Positions 28,597 through 36,917 of a stretch of 64,000 nucleotides of DNA are shown one piece after another. Location: contig NZ_CP026952.1 of the NCBI RefSeq assembly GCF_003065605.1, forward strand, positions 3,653,742 to 3,717,741, in the 5' to 3' direction. The number at the start of each line of letters is the position of its first letter. The first letter of the stretch is position 1. The DNA is from Aeromicrobium chenweiae. Its GTDB lineage: Bacteria; Actinomycetota; Actinomycetes; Propionibacteriales; Nocardioidaceae. The position numbers were made by a program, and so were the translations under genes. The notes beneath the pieces were generated by a model that was not told the origin of the DNA, searched no databases, and worked only from the letters and a program-made list of their open reading frames with translations.

Positions 28597-31081
28597 GGTC
28601 CTCGGGCCAGGCGTGCTTGGGGTACCGGCCGCGCAGCTCGGCCCGCACCTGGCGGTAGGGCCCGGACCAGAACGACTCGAGGTCGGCGGTGACCGCGGCC
28701 GGACGCCGGGCCGGGGTCAACAGGTGCAGCAGGAGCGGGACCCGGCCGTCGGCGAGGCGAGGCGTCGCGGTCCAGCCGAACGCGTCCTGCAGCCGCACCG
28801 CGAGCACCGGCTGCTCGGTCCCGGTCGGGCCGTACTCGACGCGCACCGCCTGGCCCTTCGGCACGGCGACCCGTTCCGGCGCCAGCTCGTCGAGGCGCCC
28901 GGCCTCGGGCCAGGGCAGCAGGCGCCGCAACGCCCCGAGGACATCGATCCGGCCGAGGTCGCGGCTGCTCCGCACCCGGGCCAGGTCCGACCCGATCCAG
29001 CCGTCGACACCGTTCAGCAACGCCTCGTCGCCGACGTCGGGCCACGGGTCACCGAGCGCGTGGTGCAGGAAGGCCATCCGTCGGCGCAGGGCGACGGCCG
29101 CATCGCTCCACGGCAGCAGGTCGAGGCCCTCGCGCGACAGTCCGTCCGCGACCGCGGCGGCGACGGCCTCGGGGGGCGGATCGGCGAGCGGGACGGCCGA
29201 CAGCTCGATCGCGCCCAGGCGGGTGACCCTTCGGGCCACGATCCGGCCGTTCGCCCAGACCACCTCGTCGATCTCCTGCCACAGGCCGGACGCGGCGTCG
29301 AGCGCGATGTCCTCGTCCACGGGCGCGGCCGAGCGGATCGTGGCGTCCCGTGCGCCGGGACGCCGCTCGGCGTCCGCGATCGCGATCCACGGCAGGCCGG
29401 CCAGCGCCGGGTCGGCCGCACGGAAGGACGCCCCGGTGCCCGACACCATCAGGTACGACCCACCGCCGGACCGTCGCCGCGCGATGCGTCCGGGATGGGC
29501 CAGCGCCACCACGGTGCCCACCGCGAGGTCGTCGGTCAGCGGGGTCCGGGGCGGACGGGTCGGCAGCAGCGACTCCAGCCGCGCGACGTCGTCCGACCAC
29601 GACCGGGCGGCCGGACCTCCCCGCCGCAGCGCACGCAGCGCCGCGACCAGGTCACCGCCGGGTGCACGGACGTCGTCGTCCAGCAGGGCGACGACCTCGG
29701 CCGCGCGACGGGCACCGACGGCCTCGGCGCCGTCGAGCAGCGCGCGGGCGAGCCGGGGATCGGTCGGCACCTGGGCCATCGCCCGGCCCCGCGCCGTGAT
29801 CGCGCCGGTCTCGTCGATCGCGCCGAGCTCGACCAGGGTGTGCCGGGCCGTCTCCACGGCGGCCGCCGGCGGCGGGTCGAGCAGCGCCAGCCCCGATCCG
29901 TCGACGTCGCCCCACGCGGCCAGCTCGAGGCAGAAGCCGGTGAGGTCGGCCACCGCGATCTCGGGGGCCGGATGAGGATCCAGGTGGACGTGCTCGGCGC
30001 GGGACCAGCAGCGGTACACCGCGCCGGGCGCCTCGCGGCCCGCCCGACCGGCCCGCTGCTCGGCGGCGGAGCGGCTGACCCGCACCGTGACGAGGGCCGG
30101 CAGGCCGCGCGCCTGGTCGGTGCGAGGCTCGCGGGACAGGCCGGCGTCGACGACCACGCGTACGCCCGGGACGGTCAACGACGACTCCGCGACCGCGGTG
30201 GACACCACGACACGGCGGCGCGGCCCACGGGTCAGGGCCAGGTCCTGCTCCCGGGCCGGGAGGCGTCCGTGCAGCGGCAGGACGTCCACGTCGCCCGCGC
30301 CGGACAGCCGGCGCAGCAGCCCGGCCACCTCCCCGACGCCCGGCACGAACACCAGGACGTCGCCGTCGTCGTTCGCCAGGGCGAGACGGACCGTGGCCGC
30401 CACGTGGTCGAGGAAGCGCGGCGGCACCCCTCGCTCGTCGACCGGCAGCACACCGGGCGGCGGGGGCGACCAGTGCTGCGTCACGGGGTGCAGCGAGCCC
30501 GGCACGTCGATGACCGGAGCCGGCCGCTCGTCGATCGTCGCGGCGGTGCGCTCGGCCTCGACCGTCGCCGACATCGCGACCAGCAGCAGGTCGTCGCGCA
30601 CGGTCGCGCGGACGTCGACGAGGAAGGCGAGCGTCAGGTCCGCGTCGAGCTGGCGCTCGTGCACCTCGTCCAGGACGACAGCCGCGACCCCGGGCAGCTC
30701 GGGATCGCGTTGGAGCCGGCGCAGCAGCACCCCGGTCGTGACGAACTCGATCCGGGTGCCCGGCCCGACCGCCCGGTCGCCGCGGACGGTGTGGCCCACG
30801 GTCTCGCCGACCCGCTCCCCCAGCAGGCCCGCGAGCCGGCGCGCGGCCGCCCGCGCGGCGATGCGCCGGGGCTGGGTGACCACGACGCGACCCCCGTCAC
30901 GCGCGAGCATCGCGGCCACGGCGGGCGGCACGAGGGTGGTCTTGCCGGTGCCCGGGGGCGCCTGCACGACCGCGACCCCGTGCTCGCGCAGTGCCGTGGT
31001 CAGAGCCGGGAGACCGGCCAGGACCGGCAGGTCCGGAGGGCTCTCCAGCAGCCGCTGGATCGGGTCAGGATGGACGCTCAG
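28577..31081 (-). CDS. hrpB: ATP-dependent RNA helicase HrpB
   Basis: The protein of about 834 residues has DEAH-helicase motifs: Walker A APPGTGKTT, motif Ia TQPRRIAARAAA, DEVH box VVLDEVHERQ, SAT (VAMSATV) and motif VI QRAGRAGREAPG. The HrpB-specific C-terminus ends LRGRYPKHAWPEDP. Bacterial HrpB remodels mRNA or ribosomal RNA, and its role in actinobacteria is unclear. No in-frame ATG, GTG or TTG lies near the expected N-terminus before Walker A. The best start is CTG at 31081, overlapping the stop of the upstream aldo/keto reductase gene (CTCTGA), so initiation is either non-canonical or coupled. Confidence 0.9.
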   Translation of the reverse strand: MSVHPDPIQRLLESPPDLPVLAGLPALTTALREHGVAVVQAPPGTGKTTLVPPAVAAMLARDGGRVVVTQPRRIAARAAARRLAGLLGERVGETVGHTVRGDRAVGPGTRIEFVTTGVLLRRLQRDPELPGVAAVVLDEVHERQLDADLTLAFLVDVRATVRDDLLLVAMSATVEAERTAATIDERPAPVIDVPGSLHPVTQHWSPPPPGVLPVDERGVPPRFLDHVAATVRLALANDDGDVLVFVPGVGEVAGLLRRLSGAGDVDVLPLHGRLPAREQDLALTRGPRRRVVVSTAVAESSLTVPGVRVVVDAGLSREPRTDQARGLPALVTVRVSRSAAEQRAGRAGREAPGAVYRCWSRAEHVHLDPHPAPEIAVADLTGFCLELAAWGDVDGSGLALLDPPPAAAVETARHTLVELGAIDETGAITARGRAMAQVPTDPRLARALLDGAEAVGARRAAEVVALLDDDVRAPGGDLVAALRALRRGGPAARSWSDDVARLESLLPTRPPRTPLTDDLAVGTVVALAHPGRIARRRSGGGSYLMVSGTGASFRAADPALAGLPWIAIADAERRPGARDATIRSAAPVDEDIALDAASGLWQEIDEVVWANGRIVARRVTRLGAIELSAVPLADPPPEAVAAAVADGLSREGLDLLPWSDAAVALRRRMAFLHHALGDPWPDVGDEALLNGVDGWIGSDLARVRSSRDLGRIDVLGALRRLLPWPEAGRLDELAPERVAVPKGQAVRVEYGPTGTEQPVLAVRLQDAFGWTATPRLADGRVPLLLHLLTPARRPAAVTADLESFWSGPYRQVRAELRGRYPKHAWPEDPTNGRP

Positions 31082-32148
31082 AGGTCGGCCGAGACCTTCC
31101 AGATGTCCACGCCCTCGGTGTCGCCGGCGAGCTGGTCGATCGCGGCGAGCTCCTCGTCCGTGAAGTCGGTCTGCCCGGCCGCGGCGAGGTTCTCGTCGAG
31201 CTGCTCGGTCGACGAGGCGCCGATCAGCGCGGAGGTGACGCCGCCGGGGCGCAGGATCCAGGAGATCGCCATCTGCGCGAGCGACTGGCCGCGCTTCTTC
31301 GCGATGCCCGCGAGCCCCTGCAGGCGCTCGATGTTCTCCTTGGTCAGGACGCCCTCGTCGAGGCTCCCGCGGTCGACGGCACGCTCGACCGGCTCGTCGC
31401 CGAGGTAGCGGTCGGTCAGCAGCCCCTGAGCCAGCGGCGAGAAGCCGATCGACCCGAGGCCGTGCTCGCCCAGCACCGTGAGCAGCCCGCCCTCGACCCA
31501 GCGGTTGAGCATCGAGTACGACGGCTGGTGGATGACCAGCGGCGTGCCCAGGTCGCGCGCGATCGCGACCGCCTCGGCCGTCCGCTCCGGGGAGTACGAC
31601 GAGATGCCCGCGTAGAGCGCCTTGCCCTGCCCCACCGCGGTGTCGAGCGCCGTGATGGTCTCCTCCATCGGCGTGCCCGGGTCGACCCGGTGCGAGTAGA
31701 AGATGTCGACGTAGTCGACGCTCATCCGCTCCAGCGACGCGTCGAGGCTCGACAGGAGGTACTTGCGGGAGCCGAGCTTGCCGTACGGCCCGGGCCACAT
31801 GTCCCAGCCGGCCTTGCTGGACAGGATCAGCTCGTCGCGGTACGGCTTGAAGTCCGTACGCATCATCCGGCCGAAGTTCTCCTCGGCGGACCCGTGCGGC
31901 GGGCCGTAGTTGTTGGCGAGGTCGAAGTGCGTGATGCCGTGGTCGAACGCGTGCCTCAGCACCTCGCGCTGGGTGTCGAACGGGCGGTTGTCGCCGAAGT
32001 TCCACCACAGGCCGAGCGAGATCGGCGGGAGCAGCAGGCCGGACGTGCCGACGCGACGGTAGTCGAGCTGCTGGTAGCGGTCCTCGGCAGCGACGTACGG
32101 ACGGTGGATGTCGGGGACGGGGTCGGCGTAGTAGCGCTCTTCGGTCAT
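31078..32148 (-). CDS. aldo/keto reductase (YghZ/glyceraldehyde-3-phosphate reductase type)
   Basis: The 356-residue TIM-barrel reductase has the AKR tetrad. Asp and Tyr sit in HFDLANNYGPPHGSAEE, Lys in LILSSKAGWDMWPGPYG, and His in DIFYSHRVDP. The WPGPYG insert and the PYVAAEDRYQQLDYRRVG opening mark the AKR14/YghZ group, which reduces L-glyceraldehyde 3-phosphate and methylglyoxal with NADPH. Cytoplasmic. It lies immediately upstream of hrpB and shares bases with its start. Confidence 0.88.
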   Translation of the reverse strand: MTEERYYADPVPDIHRPYVAAEDRYQQLDYRRVGTSGLLLPPISLGLWWNFGDNRPFDTQREVLRHAFDHGITHFDLANNYGPPHGSAEENFGRMMRTDFKPYRDELILSSKAGWDMWPGPYGKLGSRKYLLSSLDASLERMSVDYVDIFYSHRVDPGTPMEETITALDTAVGQGKALYAGISSYSPERTAEAVAIARDLGTPLVIHQPSYSMLNRWVEGGLLTVLGEHGLGSIGFSPLAQGLLTDRYLGDEPVERAVDRGSLDEGVLTKENIERLQGLAGIAKKRGQSLAQMAISWILRPGGVTSALIGASSTEQLDENLAAAGQTDFTDEELAAIDQLAGDTEGVDIWKVSADL

Positions 32149-32157
32149 GCGTCCACG

Positions 32158-32781
32158 CTAACGCGCCACGGCGAGGAGGACCGGCTCGTCATGACCGGCC
32201 CACGTGCCGGTCAGGGTCTCGCCGCCCATCGCCCAGGCACCACCGACGACCCGCAGCACCTCGACCTCGGCGACGGACGTCACGATGATGGTCGACCCGT
32301 CGGCGTCGCGGACGTCGACGAGCCCCACCGGCTCGATCTCGGCGCTGCTGCCGCCGCCGGTGACCCGCACGCTCGGCTCGACCGGTTCGAGGCTCCCGTC
32401 GGGCAGCTGGCGCTCGAGCTCGGCCTGGGTGCCGCCGGTGAGGATCGTCTCGACGATCGCCGCGGCGTACACCGGGTCGCCGCACGCGTCGTAGACCCAG
32501 CGCTTGCCGAGCATCGAGTGCTCCAACGTGCCGACCAGGAACTCCTCGGCCCCTGCCAGCGGCTCCGCCCGATAGGTCAGCGGCACCTGCAGCAGCGGGC
32601 CCTCGCCACCCGCGCACACGAGGTGCGTCTCGATGCCCACCTCACCGTCGGGGTCGTCGAACCGGTACGCCCCGAGCGGCTCGAGCTGGTCGTCCCCGTC
32701 GAACCACGGCTGGGTCGGGACCCAGGCACGGATCAGCTCGATCTTCGTGGGACGGGCATCTGCCGCGTGGAGGAGGGCCAT
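32158..32781 (-). CDS. maltokinase N-cap-like (CG0192-like) domain protein
   Basis: The 207-residue protein opens MALLHAADARPTKIELIRAWVPTQPWFDG and continues with VPLTYRAEPLAGAEEFLVGTLEHSMLGKRWVYDACGDPVYAAAI. This is the pattern of the maltokinase N-terminal cap-like domain (CG0192 family) occurring without its kinase. The cap domain of maltokinases shapes the active site; the role of stand-alone versions is unknown. It is 10 bases from the transglutaminase-like gene on the same strand and may belong to that operon. Confidence 0.7.
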   Translation of the reverse strand: MALLHAADARPTKIELIRAWVPTQPWFDGDDQLEPLGAYRFDDPDGEVGIETHLVCAGGEGPLLQVPLTYRAEPLAGAEEFLVGTLEHSMLGKRWVYDACGDPVYAAAIVETILTGGTQAELERQLPDGSLEPVEPSVRVTGGGSSAEIEPVGLVDVRDADGSTIIVTSVAEVEVLRVVGGAWAMGGETLTGTWAGHDEPVLLAVAR

Positions 32782-32791
32782 GGTCCCGACG

Positions 32792-33634
32792 CTAGCGCAG
32801 CCGGGTGATCTCCACCGCGACGAACAGCTCGGAACCGCCGGCGGTGGAGAAGATGCCGCGCAACGGCGGGCTGTCGCCGTAGTCGCGGCCCTTCGCCACG
32901 ACGACGTGGCGGGGACCGGGAGCGATCGCGTTGGTCGGGTCCCAGCCGACCCACTCGCCGTCCCACCACTCGATCCACGCGTGCGACTCGCCCTCGACGG
33001 CCTCGCCGACGACGGGGTCCGGTGACGGGTGCAGGTAGCCCGAGACGTACCGGGCGGGGATGCCGGCGGCCCGCAGCGCACCGAGGCTGAGGTGGGCGAA
33101 GTCCTGGCAGACCCCGGTCTTGGCGTCCCACGCGTCGGCGGCGCTCGTCGTGACCTCGGTGCTGCCCGGCACGTACGCGACCTGCTCGTGCAGGTGCCGC
33201 ATGACCGCCTCGACGTAGTCGGTCGGGCGCTCCGCCAGTGAGCGGAACTGGGCGATCTCGTCGGCCAGGCCGGCCGCCGGGGCGACCCAGTTGCTCAGCG
33301 CGAGGTACTCGCACCACTCGTCGCGGACGTCGTCGGTGATGTCGTCCCAGGCGATCGCGTGCGACTTCGGCGCCACCTCCTGGGTCTCGACCGTGGACGT
33401 CGCGACGACCATGAGGTCGGCGTGCGGGTCGTGGACCTCGAACGAGGTGACCGTCGTCCCCCAGTAGTCGCGGTACTCGTACGACCACGGGGTCGGGGTG
33501 ATGTCGAGCCGGGAGCGCAGGACGTACTGCTCCGACGTCGTCATCGGGGTCATGCGGGCCTCGTTGAAGGACGCCATCGCGCCCTTCTCGTAGTGGTAGC
33601 CGGTCGTGTGCTTGATCCGCAGCTGCATGCTCAT
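32792..33634 (-). CDS. transglutaminase-like cysteine protease family protein
   Basis: The 280-residue protein has an N-terminal beta region (RIKHTTGYHYEKGAMASFNEARMTP) typical of the bacterial transglutaminase-like group. A catalytic triad follows: Cys in KTGVCQDFAHL, His in GESHAWIEWWD, and Asp in VGWDPTNA. No signal peptide is present. With the alpha-E and ATP-grasp proteins upstream, it forms a conserved cluster predicted (by comparative genomics of amidoligases) to make or cleave peptide tags. The reaction is undemonstrated as far as I know. Confidence 0.85.
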   Translation of the reverse strand: MSMQLRIKHTTGYHYEKGAMASFNEARMTPMTTSEQYVLRSRLDITPTPWSYEYRDYWGTTVTSFEVHDPHADLMVVATSTVETQEVAPKSHAIAWDDITDDVRDEWCEYLALSNWVAPAAGLADEIAQFRSLAERPTDYVEAVMRHLHEQVAYVPGSTEVTTSAADAWDAKTGVCQDFAHLSLGALRAAGIPARYVSGYLHPSPDPVVGEAVEGESHAWIEWWDGEWVGWDPTNAIAPGPRHVVVAKGRDYGDSPPLRGIFSTAGGSELFVAVEITRLR

Positions 33635-33647
33635 GCCGTCACCTCGG

Positions 33648-34574
33648 TCACAGGACCACCCCTCCGCGCCACGTGTGCATCTCGGACTCGGCGAAGTAGC
33701 GCGCGGACACCGCGTCGCTCGCCGCGGCGCAGCTGCGCTGCAGGCGCTCCATCTCGACGGGCAGGTCGTAGACGATGTCGGTGAGCGGGCGGTACTCCAG
33801 CTCGGTGCGGGCCCGGCCCAGCAGCCGCTGGGCCTCGTCGCTGAAGCCCGAGCGCTGACCGGCCGAGCCTAGCTTGCCGAGCGCGCGCTCGGCCTCCGCG
33901 AGGGACGACACGATCGAGCGGGGGAACCACCGGTCCAGGAGCAGGAACTCCGCGGCCTGGCGGTCCGCCTCGATGCCGCGGTACGCGCGGATGAAGCTCT
34001 CGTACGCCCCGCAGGCCCGCAACGTCGTGGGCCACGCGACCTGGGGACCGGACGCGAGCGCAGCGGTCGAGAGCAGGCGTGCGGTCATGTCGACGCGCTC
34101 GATGCTGCGACCCAGCATGTAGAAGTGCCAGCCGTCGTCGCGCGACATCGTCGAGTCGGCGATGCCGGAGATCATCGCGGTGCGGTTGCGGACCCAGTTG
34201 AACATGTCCGGCGCACGCATCGCGCGGGCGGTGCCGAGGCCACGCCAGGTGGTGTTGATCGCGGCCCAGATGTCGGTCGACAGCGTCTCACGGGCCCGGC
34301 GGGCGCTCTCACGGGCCGCGCCGATCGCGGCGGCGATCGACGTCGGGGACTCCGGGTTGTGCGCGAGCAGGTCGAGCATCATCCACCGGTTCGGGTGGCC
34401 GGTGTAGTTCTCGACCCCCATGACGGACAGCAGCTGCTCACACGACGTGTGCTCGTCCATGCCCGGGTCCTCGATGAGGACCTGCATCTGGACGTCGAGG
34501 ATGCGCGCGGTGTCGTCGGCGCGCTCGAGGTAGCGGCCGATCCAGAACAACGACTCGGCGATGCGGCTCAGCAC
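33648..34574 (-). CDS. alpha-E domain protein
   Basis: The 308-residue all-helical protein has the alpha-E family opening MLSRIAESLFWIGRYLERADDTARILDVQ, a middle with SRDDGWHFYMLGRSIERVDMTARLL, and the FLLLDRWFPRSIVSSLAEAE helix. Alpha-E proteins almost always accompany circularly permuted ATP-grasp and transglutaminase-like proteins. The start overlaps the end of the ATP-grasp gene by 7 bases, consistent with a tightly coupled operon. Confidence 0.92.
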   Translation of the reverse strand: MLSRIAESLFWIGRYLERADDTARILDVQMQVLIEDPGMDEHTSCEQLLSVMGVENYTGHPNRWMMLDLLAHNPESPTSIAAAIGAARESARRARETLSTDIWAAINTTWRGLGTARAMRAPDMFNWVRNRTAMISGIADSTMSRDDGWHFYMLGRSIERVDMTARLLSTAALASGPQVAWPTTLRACGAYESFIRAYRGIEADRQAAEFLLLDRWFPRSIVSSLAEAERALGKLGSAGQRSGFSDEAQRLLGRARTELEYRPLTDIVYDLPVEMERLQRSCAAASDAVSARYFAESEMHTWRGGVVL

Positions 34575-36169
34575 GTGCGGTCTCCTGCCTGGGCGTCACC
34601 CTGCTGTTGCTGCTGCTCCTGCTCGTGGACCTGCAGCTCGGGCACGTCGCCGTCGAGCGCCGGGCCGGCGGACTGGCTGATGCCGGTGACGGGGGTCGCG
34701 GTCGGCGGGGCGTCGCCCTCGTCGTCCGGGTCGGTCGGCCGGGCCAGCACCCAGGTGTCCTTGGACCCGCCGCCGCGGCTGGAGTTGACGATCAGCTCGC
34801 CCTCGGGGAGCGCGACACGGGTCAGGCCACCGGGCAGGACGAACACGTCGTCCCCGTCGTGCACCGCGAACGGCCGCAGGTCGACGTGGCGGGGCCGGAT
34901 GCCGTGCTCGACCAGGGTCGGGACCGTCGACAGCGAGATGACCGGCTGGGCGATCCACGCCCGCGGGTCGAGCAGGATCTTGGTGCGGAGCTCCTCGAGC
35001 TCCTCCTTGGACGCGGCCGGGCCGATGACGATGCCCTTGCCGCCGGAGCCGTCGACCGGCTTGAGCACGAGCTCGTCCAGCCGGTCGAGGACCTCCTCGC
35101 GCTGATCGGCCTCACCCATCCGCCACGTGTCGACGTTGCGCAGGATCGGCTCCTCGGAGAGGTAGTAGCGGATCAGGTCCGGCACGTAGGTGTAGAGCAG
35201 CTTGTCGTCCGCGACGCCGTTGCCGACCGCGTTCGCGATCGTCACGTGACCCGCGCGGGCGGCGTTGATGATGCCCGGCACGCCGAGCGCGGAGTCGGGG
35301 CGGAACTGCACCGGGTCGAGGAACTCGTCGTCGATGCGGCGGTAGATCACGTGGACCGGCTCGAGGCCCTGGGTCGTGCGCATCATGACCCGGCCGGAGC
35401 GGCAGACCAGGTCGCGGCCCTCGACGAGCTCGACTCCCATCGTGCGCGCCAGCAGGGTGTGCTCGAAATAGGCCGAGTTGTAGACACCGGGCGTCAGCAC
35501 GACGACGGTGGGATCGCTGACGCCGGCGGGGGCGGCCTTGCGCAGCGCCGCGAGCAGCCGCTGGGAGTACTGCGAGACCGGACGGATGCGGTGGTCCGCG
35601 AAGACCTCGGGCAGCGCCGCGGACAGCGCGCGCCGGTTCGTCATCACGTACGAGACGCCGGACGGGACGCGGACGTTGTCCTCCAGCACCCGGAAGTCGC
35701 CGTTGCCGTCACGGATCAGGTCGACGCCAGCGACGTGGACCCGCACGCCGTTGGCGGGCTCGAGGCCCGCGACGACGCGGTGGTAGTGCGGGGAGGTGAC
35801 GACTGTTTCACGGGGAACAACGCCGTCGGCGAACAGTTCCCCCGGCCCGTACGCGTCGGCGAGGAACTTCTCGAGGGCCAGGACGCGCTGCCGGACGCCG
35901 CGCTCGACGTGGTCCCAGTCCTCGGCCTCGATGAGCCGCGGGACGATGTCGAGCGGGAACGGCCGCTCCTCGCCCTCGACGCCGAACGTCACGCCCTGCT
36001 CGAGGTACGAGGAGGCGAGCGAGTCGGCCCGCAGGCGCACCTCGTCGGCGCCCATCTTCTCGAACGAGGCATGCACCTGCCCGTAGCTGGGACGCACCTC
36101 CGAGCCCTCGAACATCTCGTCGAATCCGACGACCGGACCGTAGCCGTCGAAGAGATCTGGGGTGTTCAC
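34568..36169 (-). CDS. circularly permuted type 2 ATP-grasp protein
   Basis: The 533-residue protein matches the CPTS2 ATP-grasp family: GVTFGVEGEERPFPLDIVPRLI, RRIDDEFLDPVQFRPDSALGVPG, ANAVGNGVADDKLLYTYVPDLIRYYL and the nucleotide-binding loop KPVDGSGGKGIVIGP. The family is predicted to ligate amino acids to peptides or other acceptors using ATP. It is first in the ATP-grasp / alpha-E / transglutaminase operon. I chose GTG 36169 (VNTPDLFDGYG), since upstream codons are Arg/Ala-rich and unlike the family. A degenerate parS sequence is embedded at codons for PRETV. Confidence 0.9.
   Translation of the reverse strand: MNTPDLFDGYGPVVGFDEMFEGSEVRPSYGQVHASFEKMGADEVRLRADSLASSYLEQGVTFGVEGEERPFPLDIVPRLIEAEDWDHVERGVRQRVLALEKFLADAYGPGELFADGVVPRETVVTSPHYHRVVAGLEPANGVRVHVAGVDLIRDGNGDFRVLEDNVRVPSGVSYVMTNRRALSAALPEVFADHRIRPVSQYSQRLLAALRKAAPAGVSDPTVVVLTPGVYNSAYFEHTLLARTMGVELVEGRDLVCRSGRVMMRTTQGLEPVHVIYRRIDDEFLDPVQFRPDSALGVPGIINAARAGHVTIANAVGNGVADDKLLYTYVPDLIRYYLSEEPILRNVDTWRMGEADQREEVLDRLDELVLKPVDGSGGKGIVIGPAASKEELEELRTKILLDPRAWIAQPVISLSTVPTLVEHGIRPRHVDLRPFAVHDGDDVFVLPGGLTRVALPEGELIVNSSRGGGSKDTWVLARPTDPDDEGDAPPTATPVTGISQSAGPALDGDVPELQVHEQEQQQQQGDAQAGDRTC
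35804..35819. promoter_or_regulatory. degenerate parS-like site inside the ATP-grasp gene
   Basis: TGTTTCACGGGGAACA differs from the parS consensus TGTTTCACGTGAAACA at two positions. It lies within coding sequence about 25 kb from the two perfect sites. It may be a weak ParB site or chance. Confidence 0.35.
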
Positions 36170-36306
36170 GGGATCACCGTAGGACAGATCGGGTGCCGCC
36201 GCGCCACGGCGGTGGGGTGCGGGCCGCCACACGAACGCCTTTCTGCTCGGCTTTCAGGCCGGATCGGGGACGGCATACTACGCTCGGCTTCAGGAAGGGG
36301 CCGGCC

Positions 36307-36741
36307 ATGGCGGACGCGTACGTTCTGGTGCTCAACGCGAGCTATGAGCCGCTCCAGCGCGTCTCGATGCGCCACGCGATCAAGATGCTGGTCCGCGAGG
36401 TCGCCGTCGTCGAGGAGGAGGCCGGCGGGAGGTTCGGCCCGTTCCCGGTGCCGAAGGTGCTCCGGCTCGTCCGCTACGTCGTCACCCGGTGGATGCACCG
36501 CCGCGGGACGATCTGCACCAAGTCCGCGATCAAGGCCCGCGACCAGATGTGCGCCTACTGCGGTGGCCGGGCCGAGACCGTCGACCACATCGTGCCGCGC
36601 AGCCGCGGCGGCACCCTCACGTGGGAGAACGCGGTCGCCGCGTGCCTGCGCTGCAACCACCGCAAGGCCAACCGGACCCCGTCCGAGGCGGGCATGCCGC
36701 TGCTCCTGGTCCCCGCCGAGCCCCGCTACACCGTGACCTGA
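36307..36741 (+). CDS. HNH endonuclease family protein
   Basis: The 144-residue protein begins MADAYVLVLNASYEPLQRVSMRHAIKMLVREVAVV, a conserved opening of a small actinobacterial HNH family. It ends with a complete zinc-bound HNH module: CAYCGG, ETVDHIVPRSRGG, WENAVAACLRCNHRKANRTP. It is a predicted DNA nuclease. Because it is a chromosomal, highly conserved stand-alone gene, a repair or housekeeping role is more likely than a homing one (inference). Confidence 0.88.
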   Translation: MADAYVLVLNASYEPLQRVSMRHAIKMLVREVAVVEEEAGGRFGPFPVPKVLRLVRYVVTRWMHRRGTICTKSAIKARDQMCAYCGGRAETVDHIVPRSRGGTLTWENAVAACLRCNHRKANRTPSEAGMPLLLVPAEPRYTVT

Positions 36742-36754
36742 CCCCCGCCCTTTC

Positions 36755-36890
36755 GCTGAGGGGAGACTCCCGCGCGCCGAGGGGAGACTTGGGCACGCCG
36801 AGGGGAGACTTCAACTCTCCCCCGGGCGGACGCAACTCTCCCGCCGGCGGACGGAAGTCTCCCGCCGGCGGACGGAACTCTCCCCTCAGC
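36755..36890. repeat. 21-bp-period repeat array with inverted halves
   Basis: Three direct units with the core GCCGAGGGGAGACTT start at 36755, 36776 and 36797. Four units in the opposite orientation, with the core CTCTCCCGCCGGC, end at 36827, 36848, 36869 and 36890. The outer ends GCTGAGGGGAGA and TCTCCCCTCAGC are perfectly complementary, so the block can fold into one long imperfect hairpin. It lies between the convergent HNH and siderophore-interacting protein genes and could terminate both. Confidence 0.88.
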
Positions 36891-36917
36891 GGACGGGGCG
36901 GGGGGCGGGGGGTCGGG

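Noticed and set aside
36755..36890. CRISPR array
   Set aside because: Units are contiguous with 21-bp period, there are no unique spacers, orientation flips in the middle, and no cas genes are nearby.
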